A stretch of DNA of 64,000 nt from CAIKBL01 sp964555355 (lineage in GTDB: Bacteria > Pseudomonadota > Gammaproteobacteria > Ga0077536). Shown in pieces: positions 33,734-42,435 of the stretch. The notes beneath the pieces are model-generated. The model saw only the letters and a list, made by a program, of their open reading frames with translations, was not told the origin of the DNA and did not search any database. The stretch's first letter is position 1; each line of letters begins with the position of its first letter. Made by a program: the position numbers and the translations under genes. The stretch covers positions 62,001 through 126,000 of the forward strand of contig CAZKRY010000006.1 of assembly GCA_964555355.1 (NCBI GenBank), in the 5' to 3' direction.

Positions 33734-33908
33734 TCGCGTGCATGGAGCATCGATACGGGAGGAGCATGGATTCGGGACACCCGTCTTTGCGAATATGGTT
33801 GTTTCGCCTGATAGAGTTATTGGGACGATTGGAAGCCGGGCGAAACGGAATGCGAAACAGGACAACTACGATGAACGGCCCGAAACAGCGGCCCACAGCA
33901 GGACAACC

Positions 33909-34457
33909 ATGATTAACGAGGCAGTGGTAACGACACTAACCGGTACCCAGGTTCACATCACCCCGCTGGGATACCGTAAGCTCGACGACCGTGTCGTCCT
34001 CGCCCCATTTGTGCCGTCGCGAACCCTCGATAACCTACGGGAGCAGCGCGAGGCCATCTTAAATTTCGTCGATGATGTCCGACTCATTGCCGGTCCGCTG
34101 ACCGGTCGTAACCAGTGGCCGACGGTTGCTGCGGCGCAGGTGCGTGTACCACGTTTGCGCGATTCCCTTTCGCACTGGGAGCTTGTGGTCGACGAAGTCC
34201 ACGATCATCCCGAACGACCCGAGTTCCTCTGCAGCGTTTTGACGCAGGGGGTGCACGCGCCATTCCTTGGCTTCAATCGCGCGCAAGCGGCCGTCGTTGA
34301 ACTCGCAATATTAGTGTCGCGGCTCGGCTGGCTACCGGCCGACAAGGTACAGCGCGAAATGGACTACTTGCGGATCGCGTTGGAGAAAACCGCAGGCCCA
34401 CGCGAGCGCGAGGCTTGGCGGTGGCTGGAAGCTGCGATCAAAGCCCATCAGCTTTGA
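33909..34457 (+). CDS. DUF447 family protein (methanogenesis/methylotrophy-associated)
   Basis: A 182-residue protein starting MINEAVVTTL at ATG 33909; an upstream open stretch reaching the repeats is not supported. VHITPLGYRKLDDRVVLAPF and NFVDDVRLIAGPLTG match DUF447, a flavin-reductase-like split-barrel family found in methanogens and in bacteria that use tetrahydromethanopterin for C1 oxidation. Its exact role is unsettled. The next gene, mfnB, 24 bases away, supports the C1-cofactor context. Confidence 0.82.
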   Translation: MINEAVVTTLTGTQVHITPLGYRKLDDRVVLAPFVPSRTLDNLREQREAILNFVDDVRLIAGPLTGRNQWPTVAAAQVRVPRLRDSLSHWELVVDEVHDHPERPEFLCSVLTQGVHAPFLGFNRAQAAVVELAILVSRLGWLPADKVQREMDYLRIALEKTAGPREREAWRWLEAAIKAHQL

Positions 34458-34481
34458 CCCACCAGGCGTTAAGATAAGGAC

Positions 34482-35255
34482 ATGAATGCATTCCTTGCGA
34501 GTGTGCGCACCTTGCACGAGGCGGAGCTTGCGGTTGCCGGGGGGGGTGATTGGCTTGACCTGAAGGAACCCGCACGCGGCGCATTGGGACGCGCGCCCGA
34601 TGCCGTCATCCGCGTGGTGGTTGGCGCCTATTCCGGGCATTTGCCGATCAGCGCGACGATCGGTGATTGTTGGCAAACACCCGAGGACATCCCGGCAATC
34701 GCACAGGCAGTGGCCACGTTAGGCGTTGATTACGTCAAGGTTGGCTTGATGGCGCAAAACGCCGGTCGTGCCACACTGCAGGCAATCGCGCGCGCGGTCG
34801 AGGTCGTGCCCGCGCTTATCGCCGTGTGTTTCGCGGAATCGATGCCAACTGCCCATGACATTGATGCGCTCGCCGCGTGCGGTGTACGAGGCGTCATGCT
34901 CGATACCGCGGATAAATCGCGCGGGTCGTTGCTGACGTTAGTCGCTTTCGATGAATGTAGCGCGTTCGTCTCGGCCGTTCGTCAACATCACTTGCTCGTG
35001 GGGTTGGCGGGATCATTACGACCGAGCGATATTCCGGAGATGGCGGTGTTGGGCGCTGACTATTTGGGATTTCGGGGAGCGCTCTGTGCCGCGGCTCAAC
35101 GCACCGACGCATTAACGCTTGCCGGTGTACAACATGTCCGCCGCTGCCTCGATGCAGTCAACGGTAATCTTCAACGGAACGCCGCATCTGTAGGCGACGT
35201 GGTATCACATCAAACAGCTAAACAAGCAGAGAGGAAAAATTATGGCTTGGCGTGA
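34482..35255 (+). CDS. mfnB: (5-formylfuran-3-yl)methyl phosphate synthase, MfnB (DUF556)
   Basis: A 257-residue TIM-barrel enzyme that makes the furan phosphate precursor of methanofuran from two glyceraldehyde-3-phosphates. GGGDWLDLKEPARGALG with Lys28 corresponds to the catalytic Lys of the archaeal enzyme (D-x-K-EP motif); DYVKVGL and VMLDTADKSRG hold further family residues. Known in methanogens and in bacteria with the methanopterin/methanofuran formaldehyde pathway. The stop overlaps phhB by 14 bases, implying co-translation. Confidence 0.88.
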   Translation: MNAFLASVRTLHEAELAVAGGGDWLDLKEPARGALGRAPDAVIRVVVGAYSGHLPISATIGDCWQTPEDIPAIAQAVATLGVDYVKVGLMAQNAGRATLQAIARAVEVVPALIAVCFAESMPTAHDIDALAACGVRGVMLDTADKSRGSLLTLVAFDECSAFVSAVRQHHLLVGLAGSLRPSDIPEMAVLGADYLGFRGALCAAAQRTDALTLAGVQHVRRCLDAVNGNLQRNAASVGDVVSHQTAKQAERKNYGLA

Positions 35256-35628
35256 ACGTAAATCGGAAAAGGTCTACACCGATGCCGAAACCGAAGCAAA
35301 GCTCGCCGCGGAACTTCCCAAGTGGAGCTTGAAGGAAGGGTGGATTCGGCGCACGTACAAGACCTCCAGCTGGAAAAGCACGTTAATGGTGGTCAATACC
35401 GTCGGTCATCTCGCCGAAGCAGGCTGGCATCATCCCGATCTCAATGTGTCGTATGCGTTCGTAACGGTGAAGCTACAAAACCATGCGGCAAAGGGCATAA
35501 CCGATAAAGACTTTGAGCTTGCGAAAAAGATCGAAGAAGTCGTCATGTGGCAGCCCGCCCTAGATGAAGCGGGCGCGTTGGAAGGTACGCCAGAGGATCC
35601 GCGGTTCAAGTATATGAAGTATGACTAA
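35242..35628 (+). CDS. phhB: 4a-hydroxytetrahydrobiopterin dehydratase (pterin carbinolamine dehydratase)
   Basis: A 128-residue PCD/DCoH protein. WSLKEGWIRRTYKTSSW and AEAGWHHPDLNVSYAFVTVKLQNHAAKGIT contain the EAGxHHP and KLxxHxxxG family motifs, including the two catalytic histidines of the HHP triplet. GAGAGGA precedes the ATG. Since no aromatic amino-acid hydroxylase is nearby and the gene is coupled to mfnB, a role in pterin-type C1 cofactor or molybdopterin metabolism is more likely than biopterin recycling; that is inference. Confidence 0.9.
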   Translation: MAWRERKSEKVYTDAETEAKLAAELPKWSLKEGWIRRTYKTSSWKSTLMVVNTVGHLAEAGWHHPDLNVSYAFVTVKLQNHAAKGITDKDFELAKKIEEVVMWQPALDEAGALEGTPEDPRFKYMKYD

Positions 35629-35713
35629 ACGCCGGATTGTTACCGGTGATCGGTTAACGAACCCGGCGCTCCGATAGGTCGATGAGCGCCATATATTCGA
35701 CGAATGACCGGCG

Positions 35714-36193
35714 CTACTCCTCGCGCTGCCAATGGCCTGAGCGGCCACCGAGCTTTTCGAGCAACCGAATATTCTCCATGGTCATCCCGCGGTCGACTGC
35801 TTTGCACATGTCGTAAATGGTGAGTAGCGTCACCTGCACGGCCGTTAGTGCTTCCATTTCAACGCCGGTTTGGCCGCAGGTATCCACACTTGCCGTGCAG
35901 CGCACGCTAGGTGGGGAATCGATCGCGGTCAGTTCAATCGAAACCTTGGTCAGCGAAAGTGGATGACAAAGCGGGATAAGTTCGGCCGTTTTTTTCGCGG
36001 CCATGATGCCGGCAATTCGAGCAATCCCAAAGACATCGCCTTTTCGATGCGTGCCGGCTTTGATCATGCCGAGCGTCGTTTTCGACATGGTGATGAGGCC
36101 AGCCGCACGCGCGCGGCGCTGAGTGATGGGCTTGTCGCCCACATCTACCATATGAGCTTGCCCGTCACTATCGAAATGGGTGAATTCCGGCAT
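35714..36193 (-). CDS. moaC: MoaC, cyclic pyranopterin monophosphate synthase
   Basis: A 159-residue enzyme of the first stage of molybdopterin synthesis, turning the MoaA product into cyclic pyranopterin phosphate. THFDSDGQAHMVDVGDKPIT begins the protein, and the conserved blocks IPLCHPLSLTKV, GVEMEALTAVQVTLLTIYDM and KAVDRGM are all present. ATG 36193 fits the usual length; ATG 36250 would add 19 residues. It is divergent from moaD. Confidence 0.95.
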   Translation of the reverse strand: MPEFTHFDSDGQAHMVDVGDKPITQRRARAAGLITMSKTTLGMIKAGTHRKGDVFGIARIAGIMAAKKTAELIPLCHPLSLTKVSIELTAIDSPPSVRCTASVDTCGQTGVEMEALTAVQVTLLTIYDMCKAVDRGMTMENIRLLEKLGGRSGHWQREE

Positions 36194-36333
36194 GGCTGAT
36201 CGCTCGTTCTCGTAGGTTGGGTGCGCTACACTCTGGGCAGTCTCGGTCATCGCGGTACCGCGTGCCGAGAAGCCGGGCTAAGTTTAGCGCAACGGGTAAG
36301 GCGTTAACGTTAACATCGCGTTTCATCTCATCT

Positions 36334-36567
36334 ATGCAAGTCACTGTCAAACTCTTCGCAAGCCTCGCCGAGACCGTCGGCTGGCGCGAAAAGTCCTTGC
36401 GCGCGCCAGCAGGGTCAACTATCGCCGGGGTATGGAGCACCGCGACCGGTCAAGGGGCAATTCCACCGCGGGTGCTGTGCGCGCGAAACATGGCCTATTG
36501 CACGTCGGAGACCATCATCCAAGAGGGCGACGAAATTGCGTTTTTCCCGCCGGTGACCGGAGGCTAA
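36334..36567 (+). CDS. moaD: MoaD, molybdopterin synthase small subunit
   Basis: A 77-residue sulfur carrier ending in VTGG, whose terminal thiocarboxylate supplies sulfur for the dithiolene. VKLFASLAETVGW and GDEIAFFPPVTGG are typical. The start is ATG 36334 without a clear ribosome binding site. It is followed one base after its stop by moaE, with which it forms molybdopterin synthase. Confidence 0.93.
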   Translation: MQVTVKLFASLAETVGWREKSLRAPAGSTIAGVWSTATGQGAIPPRVLCARNMAYCTSETIIQEGDEIAFFPPVTGG

Positions 36568-36568
36568 C

Positions 36569-37030
36569 GTGCAAGTCATTCTAAAAGCGCAAGTCTTTGA
36601 CCCGTATGCCGAGCTTGGCACTTTTGAGCGCGCGCGTTTTGTGTCAAGCGGACAATTCGGCGCAATGGCGAGCTTTGTCGGCACTATGCGCGACTACAAC
36701 GACGGTTCCGCCGTGCGCTCGATGATGCTTGAGCATTATCCCGGAATGACCGAGCGGCACCTCGAGGAGATTTGCGCGCAAGCCTGCGCAAAATGGCCTC
36801 TCTTAGACACACTCATCATTCATCGCGTGGGTGAGGTGCTGCCGGGTGAAGCCATTGTGTTGGTTGCCGTGTGGTCAGGCCATCGAGCAGAAGCATTCGA
36901 AGCCTGCCGTTTCATCATGGAAGACCTGAAATCACACGCGCCGTTCTGGAAAAAAGAGCAACTGAGCGATCGCGCACGTTGGGTCGCGACAAATACACCG
37001 GGCACGATAGAGTCCGCCCGCGAAAGATAA
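36569..37030 (+). CDS. moaE: MoaE, molybdopterin synthase large subunit
   Basis: A 153-residue catalytic subunit that inserts two sulfurs into cyclic pyranopterin phosphate. FVGTMRDYNDGSAVRSMMLE, IHRVGEVLPGEAIVLVAVWS, RAEAFEACRFIMEDLK and the active-site Lys in APFWKKEQ match the family. It starts with GTG directly after moaD. pqqB follows seven bases later. Confidence 0.95.
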   Translation: MQVILKAQVFDPYAELGTFERARFVSSGQFGAMASFVGTMRDYNDGSAVRSMMLEHYPGMTERHLEEICAQACAKWPLLDTLIIHRVGEVLPGEAIVLVAVWSGHRAEAFEACRFIMEDLKSHAPFWKKEQLSDRARWVATNTPGTIESARER

Positions 37031-37037
37031 TTAAACC

Positions 37038-37979
37038 ATGTCTTCGCTTACAATCACCGTTTTAGGCTCTGCCGCGGGTGGTGGCTATCCGCAGTGGAAC
37101 TGTAATCATCCAAATAGTCGGCGCGCGCGTCGGGGCGATCCCGCCGCACCGATGCGCACACAGTCGTCGCTCGCCGTCTCAAGCGATGGCGAGCGCTGGG
37201 TGTTGTTCAACGCATCGCCCGATCTGCGCCAGCAAATCAACGAACGTACCATTTTGCATCCGCGCGGGGACGCATTACGCGGTAGTCCCATCAAGGCTGT
37301 GGTGCTATCGAATGCGGATGTTGATCATGTTACCGGCTTGTTGACGCTGCGCGAATCACAATCCTACATGCTCTACGCCACCCCACGGGTCCACGGGGTA
37401 CTCGCCGGCAATTCGATTTTCAATGTGTTGAATCCCCAGTTTGTGACGCGAGCGCCGATGGAGTTAGAAGCGCCGTTACACGTCAAGGATTCGCAAGGGA
37501 ATTCCCTAGGCATTCAAGTCACTCCGTTCGCCGTGCCAGGCAAAGTGGCGCTTTGGCTTGAGAATGTCTTTAAAGGGGATAATTTTGGCAGCGTGGCGGA
37601 AGATACCGTGGGCCTCGAAGTGCGCGATGACGAGGGCGCGCTTAAGTTCTTCTATATCCCGGGATGCGCCGAAATGCCCCCCGCACTTGCCGCACGCTTG
37701 CGCGGCGCGCCGTTGGTGTTTTTTGATGGCACGTTGTTCGTCGACGATGAAATGATCCGCGATGGCGTTGGGGTTAAAACCGGACAACGCATGGGTCATA
37801 TGAGTGTTTCAGGACCGGACGGCACCGTGGCCGCATTCGCCCCACTGCAAGTCAAGCGTAAGGTTTTCATCCACATCAATACCACCAACCCGATTTTGAT
37901 CGAAGACAGCCCTGAGCGCCGGCAGGTGGCGGCGGCCGGCTGGGAAGTCGCTTTCGATGGCATGACCATAACTGTATAA
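37038..37979 (+). CDS. pqqB: PqqB, PQQ biosynthesis metallo-hydrolase-fold protein
   Basis: A 313-residue member of the metallo-beta-lactamase fold that acts in PQQ synthesis, reported to hydroxylate the excised Glu-Tyr dipeptide. VLGSAAGGGYPQWNC, SSLAVSSDGERWVLFNASPD, NADVDHVTGLLTLRE and IHINTTNPIL are hallmarks. It is not in the pqqACDE operon but ends a moaD-moaE-pqqB run 3.7 kb away on the opposite strand. Confidence 0.96.
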   Translation: MSSLTITVLGSAAGGGYPQWNCNHPNSRRARRGDPAAPMRTQSSLAVSSDGERWVLFNASPDLRQQINERTILHPRGDALRGSPIKAVVLSNADVDHVTGLLTLRESQSYMLYATPRVHGVLAGNSIFNVLNPQFVTRAPMELEAPLHVKDSQGNSLGIQVTPFAVPGKVALWLENVFKGDNFGSVAEDTVGLEVRDDEGALKFFYIPGCAEMPPALAARLRGAPLVFFDGTLFVDDEMIRDGVGVKTGQRMGHMSVSGPDGTVAAFAPLQVKRKVFIHINTTNPILIEDSPERRQVAAAGWEVAFDGMTITV

Positions 37980-38001
37980 CCAACCCGTCAAGGAGAGTTC
38001 G

Positions 38002-38772
38002 ATGATTGATGTTTATTACTGGCCAACCCCGAACGGTTGGAAAGTCACCATCATGTTGGAAGAATGTGGACTCGAATATCGCGTGCACGCCGTCGATATT
38101 GGCTCGGGTGATCAATTCAAAGAAGAATTTCTGCGCATAAGCCCTAATAACCGCATGCCGGCGATCATCGATCGCGCGCCGCTCGGGGGCGGAAAGCCGC
38201 TCGCAATTTTTGAATCCGGCGCAATTCTGGAATACCTCGCCGATAAAGCCGGCAAATTTTTGCCAAGAGAACCGGCTGGCCGTTATGCCGTGTTGCAATG
38301 GGCGTATTGGCAGATGGCAAATTTGGGACCGATGATGGGCAACGCCAATCATTTCAAGAACTACGCCAAGAACATGGTTGATGACGTAGGCCAGCTCGGT
38401 TATGGCACCAAACGTTTTGTTGGCGAAGTCGATCGACTCTGTGGTGTGATGGATGCGCAACTCTCGGCTAATCGGTATTTGGCGGGCAATGAGTACAGCA
38501 TTGCCGACATGCTTTCGTGGTCATGGGCCTGCTTGCTGGAGAGGCTAATCGATGAGCAGGTGTGGACCAAGTATCCGCACCTCAAGCGCTGGGTCGACGA
38601 AGTCGGTGCGCGGCCAGCGGTGCAAAAAGGCCGTAACGTAGAGCGCGAATGGAGTGAACGACAACTCACGCCAGAGCAAGAGAAAGCGCGTCGCGAGCTA
38701 TTGTTCAATCAAACGAACGACAAGGTTCGTCAGGCGCGCGAGCAAGCGGCGCAACAGGCGAAGTCGGCGTGA
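38002..38772 (+). CDS. Glutathione S-transferase, Nu class (YghU/YfcG-like)
   Basis: A 256-residue thiol transferase or disulfide-bond oxidoreductase. YYWPTPNGWKVTIMLEEC starts the thioredoxin-like domain (~1-85), with ISPNNRMPAI and IFESGAILEYLADK as the glutathione-binding parts; the helical domain follows and a charged tail (TPEQEKARRELLFNQ) extends it. AGGAGAG precedes the ATG. It may protect against aldehydes or peroxides. Confidence 0.88.
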   Translation: MIDVYYWPTPNGWKVTIMLEECGLEYRVHAVDIGSGDQFKEEFLRISPNNRMPAIIDRAPLGGGKPLAIFESGAILEYLADKAGKFLPREPAGRYAVLQWAYWQMANLGPMMGNANHFKNYAKNMVDDVGQLGYGTKRFVGEVDRLCGVMDAQLSANRYLAGNEYSIADMLSWSWACLLERLIDEQVWTKYPHLKRWVDEVGARPAVQKGRNVEREWSERQLTPEQEKARRELLFNQTNDKVRQAREQAAQQAKSA

Positions 38773-38787
38773 ACCAGCGTTTGTCGT

Positions 38788-39444
38788 ATGTACTGCCAAG
38801 CTGAATTTCGCGCGCGTATCGAAAGCGCGCTCAATGCGTTTGCGGTGCGCGCCGCGGAAACGCCGGGTCGTTCGGCGGCAGTCGCGGTTGCAGTAACCGA
38901 CGAGGGACATGGCGCGAATTTGCCCGGCATGCCGTCCTATCCTGTGTGGCAGAACCGCGCGGCCCTAATCTTAACGCGGCGCTCCGCCAAATTGAGAAAT
39001 CACGCCGGGCAATGGGCGTTTCCCGGCGGACGGATCGACGAAGGCGAATCGCCGGAGGAGACGGCGTTGCGCGAAATGCGTGAGGAAATTGGCCTTAAAC
39101 TTTCGCACGGGGATATTCTTGGGCGCTTGGACGACTATGTCACTCGCTCGGGCTTTGTGATTACGCCGGTGGTGTTATGGGCCGGGGCGCGTCAGGAATT
39201 ACAGCCGAATGAAGCGGAAGTGGCATCGATTCATCGGATTTCAGTCGAAGAACTCATGCGGGGCGACGCGCCCATGCTTGAGCCCGGCCCCGACGAGGGG
39301 CGGCCCATTTTGCGCATGCCGATCGGTGCGGATTGGATTGCCGCGCCCACCGCGGCGATCCTTTACCAGTTTAGAGAAGTCTGCGTATTAGAACGCGCGA
39401 CACGCGTTGGCCATTTCGATCAGCCCGCGTTCGCCTGGCGATGA
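38788..39444 (+). CDS. NUDIX hydrolase, CoA pyrophosphatase-like
   Basis: A 218-residue enzyme of the CoA diphosphatase group. The NUDIX box is GGRIDEGESPEETALREMRE followed by EIGL, and LILTRRSAKLRNHAGQWAFP is the preceding CoA-pyrophosphatase segment. It would hydrolyse CoA or related nucleoside diphosphate derivatives. It is convergent with the response-regulator gene, nine bases from its stop. Confidence 0.88.
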   Translation: MYCQAEFRARIESALNAFAVRAAETPGRSAAVAVAVTDEGHGANLPGMPSYPVWQNRAALILTRRSAKLRNHAGQWAFPGGRIDEGESPEETALREMREEIGLKLSHGDILGRLDDYVTRSGFVITPVVLWAGARQELQPNEAEVASIHRISVEELMRGDAPMLEPGPDEGRPILRMPIGADWIAAPTAAILYQFREVCVLERATRVGHFDQPAFAWR

Positions 39445-39453
39445 GAGAGCGAG

Positions 39454-40776
39454 TCAGCGTTCGCAAACGCGATTGCGGCCTGAATTCTTCGCGGCATAAA
39501 CGGCTTCATCCGCGCGTTTAAGCATGTCTTCCAGCGACTCGCCAATTTCCGTCGTGATCCCAATACTCACAGTGAGCTGCAAATTGCCCTCTGCAAGCGG
39601 AATGGATAACTGCTCGATTTTGGACCGTATCCGCTCAAATACCTCGCACGCGTCCGCGCGCGCTTTGACGATTGCCAAGCACACGAATTCCTCGCCACCA
39701 AAGCGCGCGACGACATCGGTTTTGCGAAAAGAAGTCTGCAAACTCCGCGCAATCGCTTGCAGCGCTTGATCGCCGACTTGGTGGCCATGGGTGTCGTTGA
39801 TTTTTTTGAAGTGGTCGGCATCGATGAGCCCGGCCGCGATCGTCACGTTACCGCGCCGCGCGTTTTCAAAAAGCGTCGTCCCAATCTCAAACAGATACCG
39901 GCGATTAAATACGCCGGTGAGAAAGTCACGATTCGCCGTGTTATGAATATGCCGTACGTAGCCCACCATATTGGTGCTCTGCGTGACGCGGCAGTAGAAC
40001 TCCTCTTTCTCGAAAGGTTTGGACAGGAAATCATTGCCCCCGGCTTTCAAAATGCGCGCCGACAAACCAGGTTTGGTGATATCGGATAAACCGATGATGG
40101 CCATATCTTCACGGCGGTAGCTTTTACGAATATTGTCGATCAACGCAAATCCATCCATGTTCGGCATATTGATATCGGTTATCACGAGCGCGATATCCGG
40201 GTGCGATTTGATTTGCGCCATCGCTTCGACGCCATCGGCAGCCTCGAATGTCGCGTAGAAGTAGCGGTTCAATAGACTCAAGAGGTACGCCCGAAAACTC
40301 CGGGAGTCGTCGACAACCAGCACTTTTTTCGTGCGATTCTCGCGCAGACGGCCGATCAGATAAGCCACATGCTCTATTTCGTGATTCGTCGACTTAACCA
40401 CGTAATCGACGATGGGTTTGGTGAGCATCGTCTTGCGCGTCTCATCATCGGCCGAGCCAGTCAGGACAATCGCGGGGATGCCTTGTGCCATTACCGCATC
40501 AACCACTTCGCCATGCGGCGCATCGGGCAGATTTAGATCGAGTGCCGCGCAGAAAAAACGCTGCGGATTTCGCGCAATCAAATCCTTGGCTTCAACCAAT
40601 GAACTCGCACTTTCAACTTCAAAACCACCGATTTCGCGCAGATAACTGCACAGGAGCTCCCGCACCGAACGGCTATCTTCCACCACCAGCAAGGCTTGTT
40701 CGGGAGGCGGGGAAGCGCCGGTCACCGTTTGAAAATTGAGTCGTGCAAGTTTGACGGAAGAGGCAGAAGCAACCAT
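39454..40776 (-). CDS. Response regulator with two receiver domains and a GGDEF diguanylate cyclase
   Basis: A 440-residue protein: receiver 1 (residues ~28-145, Asp in AALDLNLPDA), receiver 2 (~150-270, Asp in LVITDINMPNMDG), GGDEF domain (~280-435) with active site FGGEEF and a product-inhibition site R-K-T-D five residues before it. It would make cyclic di-GMP in response to phosphorylation, resembling PleD. ATG 40776 is chosen; the longer frame starts with TTG. No partner kinase is adjacent. Confidence 0.92.
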   Translation of the reverse strand: MVASASSVKLARLNFQTVTGASPPPEQALLVVEDSRSVRELLCSYLREIGGFEVESASSLVEAKDLIARNPQRFFCAALDLNLPDAPHGEVVDAVMAQGIPAIVLTGSADDETRKTMLTKPIVDYVVKSTNHEIEHVAYLIGRLRENRTKKVLVVDDSRSFRAYLLSLLNRYFYATFEAADGVEAMAQIKSHPDIALVITDINMPNMDGFALIDNIRKSYRREDMAIIGLSDITKPGLSARILKAGGNDFLSKPFEKEEFYCRVTQSTNMVGYVRHIHNTANRDFLTGVFNRRYLFEIGTTLFENARRGNVTIAAGLIDADHFKKINDTHGHQVGDQALQAIARSLQTSFRKTDVVARFGGEEFVCLAIVKARADACEVFERIRSKIEQLSIPLAEGNLQLTVSIGITTEIGESLEDMLKRADEAVYAAKNSGRNRVCER

Positions 40777-40977
40777 GGAGTTTTTTTCGATTCCCTGAGT
40801 CGTGCGACGGAAATGCTCATTGCGAGTTCCTGACAATATCGGTCAGGATATCCCTAGCTTGAGGTTCGGGTGCCGCATGTCGGGTGGACCCTTCGCCGAG
40901 TCGCACCTAAGTCTTTGAGTACTTGGCGGGAAATCTGACCTGATGGTTTGGTGCGGGAGAACCCCCGCACGAGAACG

Positions 40978-41319
40978 CTAGATGACGAGCGTGGGCGCTT
41001 CCTGGCGTAGACTAGGCGGCGCACTGCAGGCCGCATCCTGGGCGTCGAGCTGGCGGCCGATCAGGCCACCCAACAATGCGCCGACCAACGAACCCGCGAC
41101 AACGCCGGTACGTTCGCCTTCGCTCATGCGATCGCCGATAACGCCACCCAAAAAACCTCCGGCGACGGCGCCGAGCGCGGAACGCTGGCACTCACCGGCT
41201 GGGACGCCGTAATGGCGAAACAGCGGACCTAAATCGGGAAGCGCCGGCGTGGGCGCGGCGAGGGGGGCGGCCTGAGCGGTCGAGGTGCACAGCACCACGA
41301 GTAGGATGAACTTGCGCAT
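40978..41319 (-). CDS. Glycine-zipper outer-membrane-associated protein
   Basis: A 113-residue exported protein. Signal peptide FILLVVLCTSTAQAA, proline-rich linker, then a glycine-zipper repeat ALGAVAGGFLGGVIGD and GVVAGSLVGALLGGLIG (residues ~47-92), the two-helix motif that can insert in membranes (SlyB/PcP-type). ATG 41319 leads into the signal peptide; ATG 41346 would add nine residues. Role is probably envelope integrity. Confidence 0.82.
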   Translation of the reverse strand: MRKFILLVVLCTSTAQAAPLAAPTPALPDLGPLFRHYGVPAGECQRSALGAVAGGFLGGVIGDRMSEGERTGVVAGSLVGALLGGLIGRQLDAQDAACSAPPSLRQEAPTLVI

Positions 41320-41443
41320 CAGTGCGCTCGAATGATGACCTCGCATGGTTTCCCCTCCGTCGCGGCTTAAACGTCGCGCGAATCATTAACCTAGGACTTG
41401 CGGCCTGAATATGGCCTGAAATCACCGATGCCCGCGGAGGGCA

Positions 41444-42433
41444 TTAGCGGCGCCGATCGAGTGGATCTGACCGCGATAGCAACGCGGCGGCCTGGGTCCC
41501 GATGTCGCGCACAATCGTCGCCGCTTCATCGCGACGATTGATGAGTCCAACCGCCTCGCCGGCCACGATGGGTAGGGTGTCCCAATCACCCCGTTCGCGG
41601 GCGTGCTGAAAAGCCTCGCGCATGGCCGCGGGTTGCTGCGCTGCTTCGTGTTCGCGTGCCGCCCAAGACTTAGTGAATGCATTTTCGACCACGCGAAACG
41701 AATACTCCGAAGGCCAGGGGACGCCCCGCAGAGAGTCAATGGCCGTGGTGCGGACGGTGTTATCGCCGGTGGCGTCCAAACCACGCGCAACCGCGCCGGT
41801 CGGTGTCAAGGCCTCAACTGCCGCCCAAAAGCGTGAGCCCACGACCACGCCGTCGGCACCCAATAACAAGGCAGCCGCGAGCCCACGACCATCGGCAATG
41901 CCGCCCGCGGCGAGCAATAAGGTATCCGGCGAGCGCCGAACGATGAGGTCCGCGACTTCCGGTACGAAGGGGAAGGTAGCCCGCGCTCCGCCGTGACCAC
42001 CGGCTTCAGTCCCTTGTGCAACGATAGCGGTCGCCCCGGCATCGAGCGCGCTTTCCGCCTGACGCAGCGTTTGTACTTGGCAAATCAGCGGTATCTTCGC
42101 CGCTTGTAGGGACGGCGCAAATTGCTTCGGATCCGCAAAGGATAAAAACACCGCGGCCGGCCGCGCGGCGATGGCTATCTCAAGCATATGTGGGGATTGG
42201 GCGAGTGCCCAACCAATAAACCCGAGGCCGACGCGGGCGCCCTGGGCCGCCGTGATTTCATCCTCCAGCGCCGGTTCGCCACCGAGCACGCCCGCGTAGC
42301 CACCACCAATCATTCCTAGGCCGCCGGCGGCTGACACCGCGGCGGCAAGTCTGCCGCCGGCGACGAGCGCCATCGGGGCATTCAAGATTGGATAAGTCAG
42401 CGACCAACGCGCTGTCAGGCGAGTTTTAAGCAT
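41444..42433 (-). CDS. Nitronate monooxygenase-family FMN enzyme
   Basis: A 329-residue TIM-barrel flavoenzyme of the 2-nitropropane dioxygenase family. ILNAPMALVAGGRLAAAVSA at the start, GATAIVAQGTEAGGHGGA (FMN phosphate region) and LLLAAGGIADGRGLAAALLL with GADGVVVGSRFWA are typical. It would oxidise nitronates or act on a related substrate. The ATG lies two bases after the stop of the aminotransferase gene, so they form an operon. Confidence 0.9.
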   Translation of the reverse strand: MLKTRLTARWSLTYPILNAPMALVAGGRLAAAVSAAGGLGMIGGGYAGVLGGEPALEDEITAAQGARVGLGFIGWALAQSPHMLEIAIAARPAAVFLSFADPKQFAPSLQAAKIPLICQVQTLRQAESALDAGATAIVAQGTEAGGHGGARATFPFVPEVADLIVRRSPDTLLLAAGGIADGRGLAAALLLGADGVVVGSRFWAAVEALTPTGAVARGLDATGDNTVRTTAIDSLRGVPWPSEYSFRVVENAFTKSWAAREHEAAQQPAAMREAFQHARERGDWDTLPIVAGEAVGLINRRDEAATIVRDIGTQAAALLSRSDPLDRRR

Positions 42434-42435
42434 GT

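Noticed and set aside
36194..36333. Molybdenum-cofactor riboswitch upstream of moaD
   Set aside because: No matching conserved core could be recognised by eye in the 140-base divergent region; needs a covariance model search.
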